A stretch of 64,000 nt of DNA from Paraburkholderia sp. IMGN_8 (GTDB taxonomy: Bacteria > Pseudomonadota > Gammaproteobacteria > Burkholderiales > Burkholderiaceae): NCBI RefSeq assembly GCF_038050405.1, contig NZ_CP150901.1, positions 2,542,001 through 2,606,000 on the forward strand. The letters run 5' to 3'. This document shows, in pieces, positions 37,517-45,859 of the stretch. Each line of letters starts with the position of its first letter. The stretch's first letter is position 1. Made by a program: the position numbers and the translations under genes. The notes under the pieces are model-generated. The model did not search any database. It had not been told where the DNA came from and saw nothing but the letters and a program-made list of their open reading frames with translations.

Positions 37517-37912
37517 ATGTCGACCAGCAACCCCGTCACCGCCATCCCCGCCGCCGACAGCGCCGCCGCGCTCGCCCACTTCCAGGCATCGCTGCAATTC
37601 GAAACCGACTGCTCGGATGTCTCCGCGGCGCTCGCCAGCGGCTCGCCCGGCTTCGTGCTGCTCGACGTGCGCAGCCCCGCGCTGTTCGCGCAGGGCCATG
37701 TGCCCGGCGCGCTCAACCTGCCGCACGGCAAGATCGTCGCTTCGAAGCTCGCGGAGTATCCACAAGACACATTGTTCGTCACCTACTGCGCCGGTCCGCA
37801 CTGCAACGGCGCCGCGCGCGGCGCGTTGCGTCTCGCGCAACTGGGGCGCCCGGTCAAGCTGATGATCGGCGGCATCACGGGCTGGCTGGATGAAGGGCTC
37901 GAACTCGCGTAA
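37517..37912 (+). CDS. Single-domain rhodanese-like sulfurtransferase
   Basis: A 131-residue protein. Rhodanese features are FVLLDVRSPALFAQGHVPGALNLPHG and the active-site loop YCAGPHCNGAA with catalytic C91. A second loop cysteine, C96, could form a disulfide with it. The ATG at 37517 begins a short hydrophilic leader; the longer frame lacks a ribosome site. No signal peptide, so it is cytoplasmic. Probably controlled by the divergent FtrA-like regulator. Confidence 0.88.
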   Translation: MSTSNPVTAIPAADSAAALAHFQASLQFETDCSDVSAALASGSPGFVLLDVRSPALFAQGHVPGALNLPHGKIVASKLAEYPQDTLFVTYCAGPHCNGAARGALRLAQLGRPVKLMIGGITGWLDEGLELA

Positions 37913-38041
37913 GTCACAGCCACGCGATAAACAGTCGATTCAAACAACTGACTATGACAAACATGATGGAAATCAACTAAATAAACGCCGCCAACGGTCG
38001 ATAACAAGTCCAGCCGCTTCCCTTTCGCGGTTGGACTTAAC

Positions 38042-38571
38042 ATGCAGAGCTCATACAATTTTTGGCTGGTGGCGATATCGTTCGTCGTCGCCACGCTGGC
38101 GTCCGACACGGCGCTCGACCCGACTGGGCGCATCTTCCTGCTGGCCTCGCCGCGTCAGCGCCATGCATGGCGGCTGGGCGGCGCCGACGCCTTCGTCCGC
38201 ATCTCGGGGCGGCGCGCTTGCTCGTGGCGGTGGGCAGCTGCATCGCCATGCTCAATGCGACGGTGCCGCTCATGCTCGTGTTGCTCAACCGCGCCAACCT
38301 GTCGCTGCTGCTCGGCAACCCGCACACCACCTCGTCGCTTTACGCGGTGGTGTGCGCGGGCGACCTGCTACTGACCGTCGGCCTGATCGTGCTGGCCTTG
38401 CAGCATCTGATCGTCGAGCGGAACATGCTCGCCACGCTCGACCAGGGCGCGTTGCAACACCTCGCCGGATTGCGTGAAGCGCGTGGACTGCGCGAGCCGC
38501 GGCTGCCGCGGTTCGACGCAATCGGCAATGACAAGCCCGTGCAATGTCAATCGCTACCGGGGCCGGTTTGA
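38042..38571 (+). pseudogene. Chimeric remnant: MHYT fragment joined to a membrane GGDEF-type fragment
   Basis: The first about 50 codons (MQSSYNFWLVAISFVVATLA, DPTGRIFLLASPRQRHAWRL) match the start of an MHYT-domain protein, but break off before the MHYT motif itself. About 30 codons later, in another frame, two hydrophobic helices appear (PLMLVLLNRANLSLLLG and AGDLLLTVGLIVLALQHLIVERN), like the last helices before a GGDEF domain. The following LATLDQG resembles the LATxDPLTG start of GGDEF, and then similarity stops. The two fragments look like pieces of different genes fused by deletion. Confidence 0.6.
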
Positions 38572-38573
38572 TA

Positions 38574-38627
38574 CGTGCGTAGCGACGTGCGTAGCGGCGT
38601 GCGTAGCGACGTGCGCAGCGACGGGCG
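38574..38627. repeat. 12-bp tandem repeat, about 4.5 units
   Basis: Units of CGTGCGTAGCGA: 38574-38585, 38586-38597 (last base G), 38598-38609, 38610-38621 (one T to C change) and a half unit to 38627. It follows directly after the chimeric pseudogene. Because the unit is a multiple of three, slippage would keep any reading frame. Confidence 0.85.
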
Positions 38628-38684
38628 CCGATTGCAAACCCAGGCGCCGCTTGCTGAGTCGTTCGCCGGACCGACGGCGGGCGG

Positions 38685-39116
38685 CTAGCCGGCCTTGAGG
38701 TCCTGACGCCCGGCATCGGCGACCGACACGAGAATCGGCGCCGCCTGCGCACCTTCACGCTTGCTCAGCTTGCCGTCCACCGACGCGCCGCAATCCATCC
38801 GCAATTGCTGGTAGTAGATGTTGCCGGTCACATGGGCATTGCTCTGCAACTCGACAAAGTGATCGGCGATCACGTCGCCGACGATCCTGCCATTGACCAC
38901 CACGTCATAGCCGTGCACGTTGCCTTCGATCGAGCCGCGGTCGCTCAGCACCAGCAGCGTCTGGCTGCCCGGCTCGCCGCTGACATTGCCCTTCACGTGG
39001 CCGTCCATGCGCAGACCGTCGCTGAACTGGAGATGGCCGGTCACGCGCACGTCGTGCGCGATCAGGGTGGCGAGCTTGGTCTGCTGGATGCCCGCGGTTT
39101 TTTTCTTGCTGAACAT
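38685..39116 (-). CDS. Bactofilin (polymer-forming cytoskeletal protein)
   Basis: A 143-residue bactofilin. A short polar N-terminus precedes the right-handed beta-helix built of short repeated strands (TLIAHDVRVTGHLQFSDG, VKGNVSG, GSIEGNVHG, VVNGRIVGDVIAD, AHVTGNIYYQQL), then a disordered tail. Bactofilins form nucleotide-free filaments that localise wall enzymes. AGGAG precedes the ATG. It is the last of three genes with an M23 peptidase, a pairing known from CcmA/Csd-type cell-shape systems. Confidence 0.92.
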   Translation of the reverse strand: MFSKKKTAGIQQTKLATLIAHDVRVTGHLQFSDGLRMDGHVKGNVSGEPGSQTLLVLSDRGSIEGNVHGYDVVVNGRIVGDVIADHFVELQSNAHVTGNIYYQQLRMDCGASVDGKLSKREGAQAAPILVSVADAGRQDLKAG

Positions 39117-39195
39117 AAAGATCTCCTGGACATAAAGATGTTCGTCGCGTGATGCTGTCCGGGCGACGGGCCGGGGGTCGTTTTCTGCTTGCTGC

Positions 39196-39627
39196 TTACT
39201 GCTTACTGCTGTGCGTAGGTGGCGGTGCTGTTTGCACTGGTTGTGCTGGTTGCGCCGGCGGCCTGGTCTTGCTCTGGCCGCGCAGGAACTGCAATTCGGC
39301 GGTTAGCCGGGCGACCTCGGCGGCGGCGCTGTCGGCGGTTTTCTGCACCGCGCCGCGCGCCGCCGATTCCTGCGCGAGTGCGAGCCGCGTGCGCGCGAGT
39401 TCTGCCTGTAAGCTGCCTTCCGGGACTGGCACTACCGTGCATTGCTCCGCCAGCGCGGCGCCGCGCTGCATGTGCCAGGCCACCGTGGCCGCCACGCCCG
39501 CCGCAGCGCTGAGCACGCAAACAACGACCCACACAGCCACGCGAAGACCAGGCGACCGCGCCGGCTGCAACGTATACGAGCGGCGCGTCAGACTGCCCGC
39601 AGTGCGGGAGAAACGCGGTTCAGCCAT
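39196..39627 (-). CDS. Single-pass membrane coiled-coil protein
   Basis: A 143-residue protein. The cytoplasmic N-terminus is basic; one helix spans about residues 30-50 (VAVWVVVCVLSAAAGVAATV). The periplasmic part forms a coiled coil (QAELARTRLALAQESAARGA through VARLTAELQFLRG) and a Pro/Thr-rich tail. The start overlaps the M23 peptidase stop by eight bases. No family is recognised. Position between the peptidase and bactofilin suggests a linker or scaffold between the cytoplasmic filament and the periplasmic enzyme. Confidence 0.75.
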   Translation of the reverse strand: MAEPRFSRTAGSLTRRSYTLQPARSPGLRVAVWVVVCVLSAAAGVAATVAWHMQRGAALAEQCTVVPVPEGSLQAELARTRLALAQESAARGAVQKTADSAAAEVARLTAELQFLRGQSKTRPPAQPAQPVQTAPPPTHSSKQ

Positions 39628-40588
39628 GAGGATCGGGCGCGAAAAGCGCGAGATAGCCAGCCGGATCGACAGGCGAGCCGTTCACCAGCACCTCGAAATG
39701 CAGATGCGGACCGGTCGAGCGGCCGGTCGACCCGACATCGGCGACATGCTGTCGCGGCAGCACCAGTTCGCCGACATGCACGACGATGCGCGACGCGTGG
39801 CCGTAGCGAGTCACGAGTCCGTTGCCGTGATCGACTTCGACCGCATTGCCGTAGCCCGATTTCTCGCCGGCGAAGATCACTCGGCCGCCCGCCGCCGCGA
39901 GAATCGGCGTGCCGGTTCTCGCGACCAGATCGATGCCGGGATGAAAACTCAAACGCTGCGTGAATGGATCGGTGCGGTTGCCGAACGGCGAGCCGAAGCG
40001 CGCGCCGTCGGCGGGCATGCGGCCGGGGAACGCGGCGTAAGCGATCGCGTGGTCGGCGGTCTGCTGTTCGAGCGCGGACAGCGTCGAAGAGATGCAATCC
40101 AGCTGTTGCTGCGTGCTCTGCGCATTGGCTTGACCGGCGCGTTGCGGCGCCGGCTCGGCGCAGCGCCGCGGCGGCAACGAGGGGCCGCCCTCGCCTTCGC
40201 TGTCGGTGGCGGAAGTGTCGGGGTCGGCGGGAACACTGGGCGCGGCCGGTGCGCGCGGCGCCGGCTTCGGCGTTTTCAGACGCGCTTCGAAATCGCGCAA
40301 TGCACCGACCTGCATGGTCAAACGCGCGATGCGCGGTTCGATTTGCGCCAGCGATGCGTTCAGCTTGCCGAGTTGGTCGATCGCATAATCGCGCTCCACG
40401 CGGTTCGCCGCCCGTTCGCCGGAGACATCCTGCGCCGGCCAGTGCATGCCGATCGCGATGCCCGCGGCAAGCGCCAGCGCTGCCGTGCCGAACGCGGAGG
40501 CGGTCGAGATCGTCAGCGCGGTACGGCGCGTGACGAAGCTCACCGAGCCGCTGCTGAGCTGACTGCCGGCGCGAAACAGGGACGCCAT
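39620..40588 (-). CDS. M23-family (LytM) metallopeptidase
   Basis: About 322 residues from the ATG at 40588, which has GGGAG seven bases upstream; the longer frame adds a Cys/Arg/Pro-rich stretch with no family character. One membrane anchor (about 30-50) precedes a coiled coil and a Pro-rich linker. The LytM domain has intact zinc ligands: HPGID (H-x3-D) and GPHLHFEV (HxH), with the His of RYGHASR. It should cleave peptidoglycan cross-bridges near the membrane. First gene of the bactofilin module. Confidence 0.9.
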   Translation of the reverse strand: MASLFRAGSQLSSGSVSFVTRRTALTISTASAFGTAALALAAGIAIGMHWPAQDVSGERAANRVERDYAIDQLGKLNASLAQIEPRIARLTMQVGALRDFEARLKTPKPAPRAPAAPSVPADPDTSATDSEGEGGPSLPPRRCAEPAPQRAGQANAQSTQQQLDCISSTLSALEQQTADHAIAYAAFPGRMPADGARFGSPFGNRTDPFTQRLSFHPGIDLVARTGTPILAAAGGRVIFAGEKSGYGNAVEVDHGNGLVTRYGHASRIVVHVGELVLPRQHVADVGSTGRSTGPHLHFEVLVNGSPVDPAGYLALFAPDPHG

Positions 40589-40899
40589 CAGCGGCTCCCA
40601 GCGCGTGGTGCGCCAGGTCGCGTGCGGGCGGCGCGGCACACCATCGAACAGGACAGGACAGCGGCGAACGGAACTAACTGCATGCGGCGTGCACCGGCTA
40701 CATACCGGTGGCGATCGTGGACAAGGGCGCCAATTATCGCCTGGCATCACGAAGCATCATCTCAAATACAGGGCGTCTCGCGGGATGCGCAGCGCGGCGC
40801 GCTTGCCAGTACGAATCTCGCCGCGACGCGCGCCGGCGACCGCGCCAGCCTTGGCCTTGACGCCGACGCCGGCGTTGACGTCCGCGTGCAAAAGCGCGC

Positions 40900-41850
40900 C
40901 TAGGCCGATACGGCGTTCGAACGCGGCTCAAGCCCACCGTGCCCATCAAACCTTTCCAGTCCCTCAAGCCCTTCCAGCGCCTTGAGCCGTTCGACGAGCG
41001 CATCGCTCGCGCGCGTCATCGGCATGCGCAGTTCATCACGCATCAGGCCCTGAGCCGCCAGAAGTGCCTTCACCGGCCCCGGATTCGGTTCGGCAAACAA
41101 CGCCTGGATCAGCGGCGCGAGCGTGAGAAAAATGCGCCGTCCTTCTTCAAGCCGGCCCGCAGCGAGTGCGCGATACAACGCGACAAACCGTTCGGGCCGC
41201 AGATGCGCCGACGCCGCGATCGCGCCACTGCCACCGAGACACAAGGTGTTGAAGATATTGATGTCTTCGCCGGTGAGCACCTGCAAGCGGCCGTCGCGAA
41301 TCAGCGCGAGCGTGGTGTCGAGCGAACCGGCGCAATCCTTCACCGCCTGAATCCGCGGATGCGCGGCGAGCGTCAGCAGCGTCTCGAGTTCGAGTCGCAC
41401 GCCGGTTCGATAGGGAATGTCGTACAGCACGACCGGCTTTTCGCTGGCATCGGCAAGCGTCGTGAAATGGCCGACGATACCCGCTTGCGAAGGCCGGATG
41501 TAGTACGGCGCGGCCATCAGCACGCCGGCTATCGGCAGCCGGTTCAGTTGCACGATGCGCTCGCGCATGCTCGCCGTGTGATTGCCGGATACGCCGACCA
41601 GCACCGGCAGCGGTTCTGCATCCGCTGCGCTGTTGGCGACGGTTCGAGCTTCATCGAGAATCGTCGCGAGCACGGCGTCCTGTTCGGCGGCGTCGAGCGC
41701 GGCCGGTTCGCCAGTCGTGCCGAGCGCGACCAGACCGGCCACGCCTGCGTCGGCGTAACGGCGCACCAGCGCTCGCAGCGCGGCGTGATCGACCTCGCCG
41801 TCGGCGAACGGTGTGATGAGCGGAACCCAGATACCCGAAAAAATAGACAT
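40900..41850 (-). CDS. DapA-family aldolase/lyase
   Basis: A 316-residue protein of the dihydrodipicolinate synthase family. The Schiff-base lysine is K171 (AVKDCAG), the catalytic tyrosine Y143 (VLYDIPYRTG) with R148 following, and GTTGE lies at 44-48. R148 matches the residue that binds the carboxylate of aspartate semialdehyde in DapA, so DapA activity is possible. Paralogues in this family cleave other keto-acids, and the gene is not in a lysine operon. The ATG at 41850 has AGGT upstream. The last 30 residues are Leu/Glu/Gly-rich and not conserved. Confidence 0.87.
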   Translation of the reverse strand: MSIFSGIWVPLITPFADGEVDHAALRALVRRYADAGVAGLVALGTTGEPAALDAAEQDAVLATILDEARTVANSAADAEPLPVLVGVSGNHTASMRERIVQLNRLPIAGVLMAAPYYIRPSQAGIVGHFTTLADASEKPVVLYDIPYRTGVRLELETLLTLAAHPRIQAVKDCAGSLDTTLALIRDGRLQVLTGEDINIFNTLCLGGSGAIAASAHLRPERFVALYRALAAGRLEEGRRIFLTLAPLIQALFAEPNPGPVKALLAAQGLMRDELRMPMTRASDALVERLKALEGLEGLERFDGHGGLEPRSNAVSA

Positions 41851-42161
41851 GTCTTTACCTCGAATGCGACCGTATCGATTCCGTACAGCGTGCGAGGGAG
41901 GAAAGACAGGAAATGCCGAAGGCGGGCGTTGACCGGCTGTTCCGTCGCACATCTGACGGAACAGCGTGCTCCGGTCAGATGAGCGGCTGTTTTTTGGCTT
42001 TGGCGCTAACGTTCACGCAACCCGCGTGCGCAATCACGACGACGTTCGCAAGAACGGGACGTGCGGTGCGTGACGAGCGGAGTCGGAGCGTTTGGCCGGT
42101 ATGCATGAAGCGCAGTGTAACCGGCTTGGGCGCAACTTGACAAAGCCCATCGCAAAATTGC
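41851..42161. other. Divergent intergenic region with a long hairpin
   Basis: No gene seen. It holds a nested hairpin: outer arms TGACCGG (41930-41936) and CCGGTCA (41971-41977), inner perfect stem CTGTTCCGTC (41937-41946) and GACGGAACAG (41955-41964), with an 8-base loop. It begins about 80 bases upstream of the DapA-like start, and a T-run follows on the plus strand. It may be a leader structure, an operator or a terminator. Confidence 0.5.
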
Positions 42162-42201
42162 TTGACTTCTGCGCCGGGCAAACTAATATACGCACTGCGT
42201 A
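42162..42201 (+). promoter_or_regulatory. Promoter and inverted repeat of the HTH-ATCase gene
   Basis: TTGACT (42162-42167) is followed after 16 bases by TAATAT (42184-42189). The dyad TACGCA-C-TGCGTA (42189-42201) covers the expected transcription start. It is a plausible autoregulatory site for the helix-turn-helix domain fused to the enzyme encoded next. Confidence 0.6.
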
Positions 42202-42240
42202 CATAAACCAGTACGAAATCTACTCTCGACAGGTGAGCGC

Positions 42241-43533
42241 ATGAGCGTCCCGCAACAAGCCTTCCTACGCGATGCGATGCGTCGCCTGAACATGACCCGC
42301 GACACCTTCGCCAGCCGCATCGGCGTCTCGCGACGGGCACTCGACACGTGGCTGCTGCCGGACGATTCGCAGGAATCGCGAGCCATGCCGGAGATCGTCG
42401 AGCGTTTCGTGTCGGAAATCGTCGTGCACGGCGAGCCGGGAGAGAAGCATACGCAAAGCGTAGACTCGCAGTCGCTGGCGAGCCAGATGCTGTTCGAGGG
42501 CAAGCCGCAACTGCTGTCGGTCGACCAGTTCTCGCGCGATTCGGTCGAGGCGCTCTTTCGCGTCGCCGACATCATGCAGCCGATCGCGCGGCGCCGGAAA
42601 ATCTCCCGCGTGCTCGAAGGCGCGGTGCTCGGCAATCTGTTTTTCGAAGCCAGTACACGAACACGCGTCAGCTTCGGCGCGGCGTTCTGCCGGCTCGGCG
42701 GCTCGGTGTGCGACACCACCGGCTTCACGTTTTCGTCGATGGCCAAGGGCGAGTCGATCTACGACACCAGCCGCGTGATGAGCGGCTACGTGGATGCGCT
42801 GGTGATCCGCCATCCGGAGCAAGGCTCGGTGGCTGAATTCGCGCGCGCGACCAATGTGCCGGTGATCAACGGCGGCGACGGTCCCGGCGAACATCCGAGC
42901 CAGGCGCTGCTCGACCTGTACACGATCCAGCGCGAGTTCTCGCGGCTGGGCAAGATCGTCGACGGTGCGCACATCGCGCTGGTCGGCGACCTGAAATACG
43001 GACGCACCGTGCATTCGCTGGTCAAGCTGCTGGCGCTGTATCGCGGCATCAAATTCACGCTGATCTCGCCGCCGATGCTCGAAATGCCGGGCTACATCAT
43101 CGAGCAGATCTCACGCAACGGCCATGTGATCGAGCAGACCCACGATCTCACCGCCGGCCTGCGCGGCGCGGACGTGGTGTACGCCACACGCATCCAGAAA
43201 GAGCGCTTCACCGACGAATCGTTCGAAGGCTATACGCCGGACTTCCAGATCAATCAGGCGCTGGTGGATAGCGTGTGCGGCAGCGACACCTTGATCATGC
43301 ATCCGCTGCCGCGCGACAGCCGGCCCGGTGCGAACGATCTGAGCGTCGATCTGAATCATGATTCGCGGCTGGCGATTTTCCGGCAAACCGATAACGGCAT
43401 TCCGGTGCGAATGGCGATTTTCGCGGTGCTGCTGGGCGTGGAAAAGCTGGTCCAGCATTCGATGCGCGACGCCGCGTGGCGCCCGCCCGCCTATCTCGGC
43501 CCAGACGACGCGGTGTTTCACGGCATCGATTGA
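42241..43533 (+). CDS. Aspartate/ornithine carbamoyltransferase-family protein with N-terminal HTH
   Basis: A 430-residue protein, about 120 longer than usual ATCase. Residues 7-60 form a helix-turn-helix (LRDAMRRLNMTRDTFASRIG then VSRRALDTWLLP). The enzyme part follows, with the carbamoyl-phosphate loop STRTR at 138-142, GDGPGEHPSQALLDLYTI and HPLPRDS, as in aspartate carbamoyltransferase. A C-terminal extension of about 30 residues ends FHGID. No pyrC, pyrR or regulatory chain lies adjacent, so this is not a standard pyr operon. The fusion suggests an enzyme that also binds DNA, or one held inactive by an extra domain. A terminator follows. Confidence 0.88.
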   Translation: MSVPQQAFLRDAMRRLNMTRDTFASRIGVSRRALDTWLLPDDSQESRAMPEIVERFVSEIVVHGEPGEKHTQSVDSQSLASQMLFEGKPQLLSVDQFSRDSVEALFRVADIMQPIARRRKISRVLEGAVLGNLFFEASTRTRVSFGAAFCRLGGSVCDTTGFTFSSMAKGESIYDTSRVMSGYVDALVIRHPEQGSVAEFARATNVPVINGGDGPGEHPSQALLDLYTIQREFSRLGKIVDGAHIALVGDLKYGRTVHSLVKLLALYRGIKFTLISPPMLEMPGYIIEQISRNGHVIEQTHDLTAGLRGADVVYATRIQKERFTDESFEGYTPDFQINQALVDSVCGSDTLIMHPLPRDSRPGANDLSVDLNHDSRLAIFRQTDNGIPVRMAIFAVLLGVEKLVQHSMRDAAWRPPAYLGPDDAVFHGID

Positions 43534-43555
43534 TCGATCGGGATTCAGTCGATGC

Positions 43556-43593
43556 AAAACGGCCTTGCTGTTGATCAGCAAGGCCGTTTTTTT
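43556..43593 (+). terminator. Rho-independent terminator
   Basis: A 15-bp perfect stem (AAAACGGCCTTGCTG, loop TTGAT, CAGCAAGGCCGTTTT) continues into seven T. It ends the HTH-ATCase transcript; it may also stop the convergent oxidoreductase transcript. Confidence 0.92.
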
Positions 43594-43621
43594 ATGCTGC
43601 CGCAATGGAACCGCTGCGCGC

Positions 43622-44710
43622 TCAACCCCACGCTTGCGGCGACTTGCCCTCCACCACCGTGCACTGCAAGCCCGACATGCGGCCGGCTGCGTCGATCGCC
43701 GCATCCAGTTCGGCAAACGGATACGACTTCAACTCGACTGCATCGAGCGCGATCTGCCCCGACGTCACCAGCGAAACCAGCGCGAGATAGTCGGCGCGCG
43801 TGTACATGAAGTGGCCGATCAATTCCCAGCTGTTCAGCAACATCTCGCTGTACGGAATCGGCAAATCCACCCGCATGCTGCCCATCAGCACCAGCCGCCC
43901 GCCGCGGCGCAGGCTGCGTAATGCCGCGAGGGTCGCGTTCGCGTCGGTGGCCTGGCCGACCATGTCGAACGCGAGATCCGCGCCGCCACCGCTTGCGTCG
44001 CGGATCGCCTTCACGTCTTGCGCGGCGTCGCCCGTCAGGACGACCGGCACCACGCGTCCGCGCCCCTGCTCGGCCAGTGCTTGCAGCGGTTCCAGACGAC
44101 GGCCGAGCGCGACGACTTTGCTCGCGCCGAGCGCCAGCGCCGCCAGCACGGCCGCCGAGCCGAAGTAACCGCCGGCGCCATTTACCACCACCGTTTCGCC
44201 AGCCGCCAGACGGCCGCGCCGCAAGCCGCCGAACGGCACCGCGAATTTGGCAAGGACAGCAAGGCGAGCGGCTTCGATATCCTCCAGACCGTCGAGCGCG
44301 ATCAGCGTCGACGCTGGGAATTCCGCCGCCTCGCGCAAGGTGCCGTGCGGAAACTCCGCCAGCAAGACGCCACTGTCGGCGCTGACGGCGGTCAACCCCA
44401 GCAGCGCTTGTGCCGGCTCGCGCACCGTTTCGTCGGCGACCCAGTACGGATTCACGGCGACCCGTTGTCCGACGCGAAACGCCACCACGCCCTCGCCGAC
44501 CGCGACGATCCGGCCCACGCCGTTGGTGCCGGGTGAGAACGGTCCCGGCGGACACGCATACGGCAACTTCCCTTCGACATAGTCCCGCGTGTAACTCAGC
44601 AACGGCACCGCCTCCATCCGCACCAGCACTGCACTGCGGCGCGGCTGCGGTTGCGCGACGTCGCGCAGTGCCAGCGGCTTGCCGGGTTCGTCGAGCATCC
44701 AGGCTTTCAT
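43622..44710 (-). CDS. Medium-chain dehydrogenase/reductase, zinc-independent type
   Basis: A 362-residue oxidoreductase. The GroES-like half lacks the catalytic zinc ligands (no GHE motif), and the nucleotide fold has GAGGYFGSAAVLAALALGA and VVALGRR. It therefore belongs with quinone-oxidoreductase-like MDR proteins that use NAD(P)H. The substrate is unknown. It is divergent from a LysR gene 75 bases away, which is the likely regulator. The stop is about 30 bases from the terminator of the convergent gene. Confidence 0.87.
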   Translation of the reverse strand: MKAWMLDEPGKPLALRDVAQPQPRRSAVLVRMEAVPLLSYTRDYVEGKLPYACPPGPFSPGTNGVGRIVAVGEGVVAFRVGQRVAVNPYWVADETVREPAQALLGLTAVSADSGVLLAEFPHGTLREAAEFPASTLIALDGLEDIEAARLAVLAKFAVPFGGLRRGRLAAGETVVVNGAGGYFGSAAVLAALALGASKVVALGRRLEPLQALAEQGRGRVVPVVLTGDAAQDVKAIRDASGGGADLAFDMVGQATDANATLAALRSLRRGGRLVLMGSMRVDLPIPYSEMLLNSWELIGHFMYTRADYLALVSLVTSGQIALDAVELKSYPFAELDAAIDAAGRMSGLQCTVVEGKSPQAWG

Positions 44711-44785
44711 CTTGCGGCTCCCTCAGTTCGTTTGGGTGGTTGAACTGTAGATGCAAGGTACGTATTCTAGAAATCAATTACCCGT

Positions 44786-45712
44786 ATGCGACCCATCAAT
44801 ATGATTGATCTCCGTGGTATCGACCTGAACCTGCTGGTGTCGCTCGACGCGTTGCTCGCCGAATCGAACGTCACGCGCGCGGCCGAGCGGCTGCATCTGA
44901 CGCAACCGGCCGTCTCGACGCAACTCGCGCGTTTGCGGCAGATTTTCGGCGACCCGCTACTGCTTCCCGCCGAAACCGGCCGCGGCATGACGCGCAGCGC
45001 ACGGGCGCTGGAGTTGATGGAGCCGCTGCACGCGGCGTTGAAGAATCTCGAAGCGGTGGTACGCCATCAACCGGCCTTCGATCCGTGGATCGATACGCGG
45101 CGCTTCGTGATTTCCGCACACGACAACGCCACCGCCGTGCTGGGCATGCGGCTAATGGAGCGCTTGCCGACGTTGGCGGGGCCTGGTGTGCGGGTTGCAT
45201 TTGTGATCGGCGAGCAGCCGGTGGCCGCGGCGCGGCTCGAAAGCGGCGAAGTCGACCTGCTGCTCGGTTCCGACCGGATGATTCCGCCGTCGATGAAAGC
45301 GCGCAAGCTGTTCGACGAGCACTTCCTGTTCGTGCAGCGCAAGGGCCACCCGCGCGGCACCGCGCCGCTCGATCTCGACACTTACTGCGCGCTCGATCAC
45401 GTGCTGGTGTCCACCAGCGGCGGCAGCTTCCACGGCTTCATGGACGAGCATCTCGACGCGCTCGGCCGCGAACGGCGCGTCGCGCTGTCGGTCCAGCATT
45501 TCACGCTGGTGCCCGAGTTGCTGTCGAAAACCGATTACGTTTCGACGTTGCCGTCGCGCTTCGCCGCGCGTTATCTCGATCGGCTCGACGCTTTCGCGCT
45601 GCCGTTCGAAGCGCGCGGCTTCACGTTGTATGCGGGTTGGCATCCGCGCAACCAGGCTGATCCGGCGCTCGTGTGGTTGCGCGACACGCTGGCGGAGCTG
45701 GCCGAACTGTAA
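44786..45712 (+). CDS. LysR-family transcriptional regulator
   Basis: A 308-residue regulator. Helix-turn-helix: NLLVSLDALLAESNVTRAAE, RLHLTQPAVSTQLARLRQIF, then GDPLLL. The C-terminal effector domain is NodD/NahR-like (FVISAHDNATAVLGMRLMERLP, VDLLLGSDRM). It is divergent from the MDR oxidoreductase, the standard LysR arrangement, so it probably controls that gene and itself. An alternative ATG lies five codons inside the start chosen here. Confidence 0.9.
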   Translation: MRPINMIDLRGIDLNLLVSLDALLAESNVTRAAERLHLTQPAVSTQLARLRQIFGDPLLLPAETGRGMTRSARALELMEPLHAALKNLEAVVRHQPAFDPWIDTRRFVISAHDNATAVLGMRLMERLPTLAGPGVRVAFVIGEQPVAAARLESGEVDLLLGSDRMIPPSMKARKLFDEHFLFVQRKGHPRGTAPLDLDTYCALDHVLVSTSGGSFHGFMDEHLDALGRERRVALSVQHFTLVPELLSKTDYVSTLPSRFAARYLDRLDAFALPFEARGFTLYAGWHPRNQADPALVWLRDTLAELAEL

Positions 45713-45730
45713 TAATTCAAAACCATTTTG

Positions 45731-45747
45731 TTGAGAACGCTTCTCAA
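45731..45747. promoter_or_regulatory. Fur box upstream of the siderophore receptor
   Basis: TTGAGAA-CGC-TTCTCAA is a perfect 7-3-7 dyad fitting the tGAGAA-N3-TTCTCa core of Fur sites. It overlaps a weak -35 (TTCTCA, 45741-45746) that is 17 bases from TAGAAT (45764-45769). Fur with iron should repress the iron operon that follows. Confidence 0.82.
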
Positions 45748-45859
45748 TTACAAAAATATTGCATAGAATGCGCTTCGCAAGACTTTTGTAATAAACATGA
45801 AATATCCGGGCAAGGATGTCGATACCTGCCCGGTCATCAGACTCATGACGGGAAGAAAG

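Noticed and set aside
40589..40750. N-terminal extension of the M23 peptidase
   Set aside because: Cys/Arg/Pro-rich with no family match; ATG at 40588 has a good GGGAG site.
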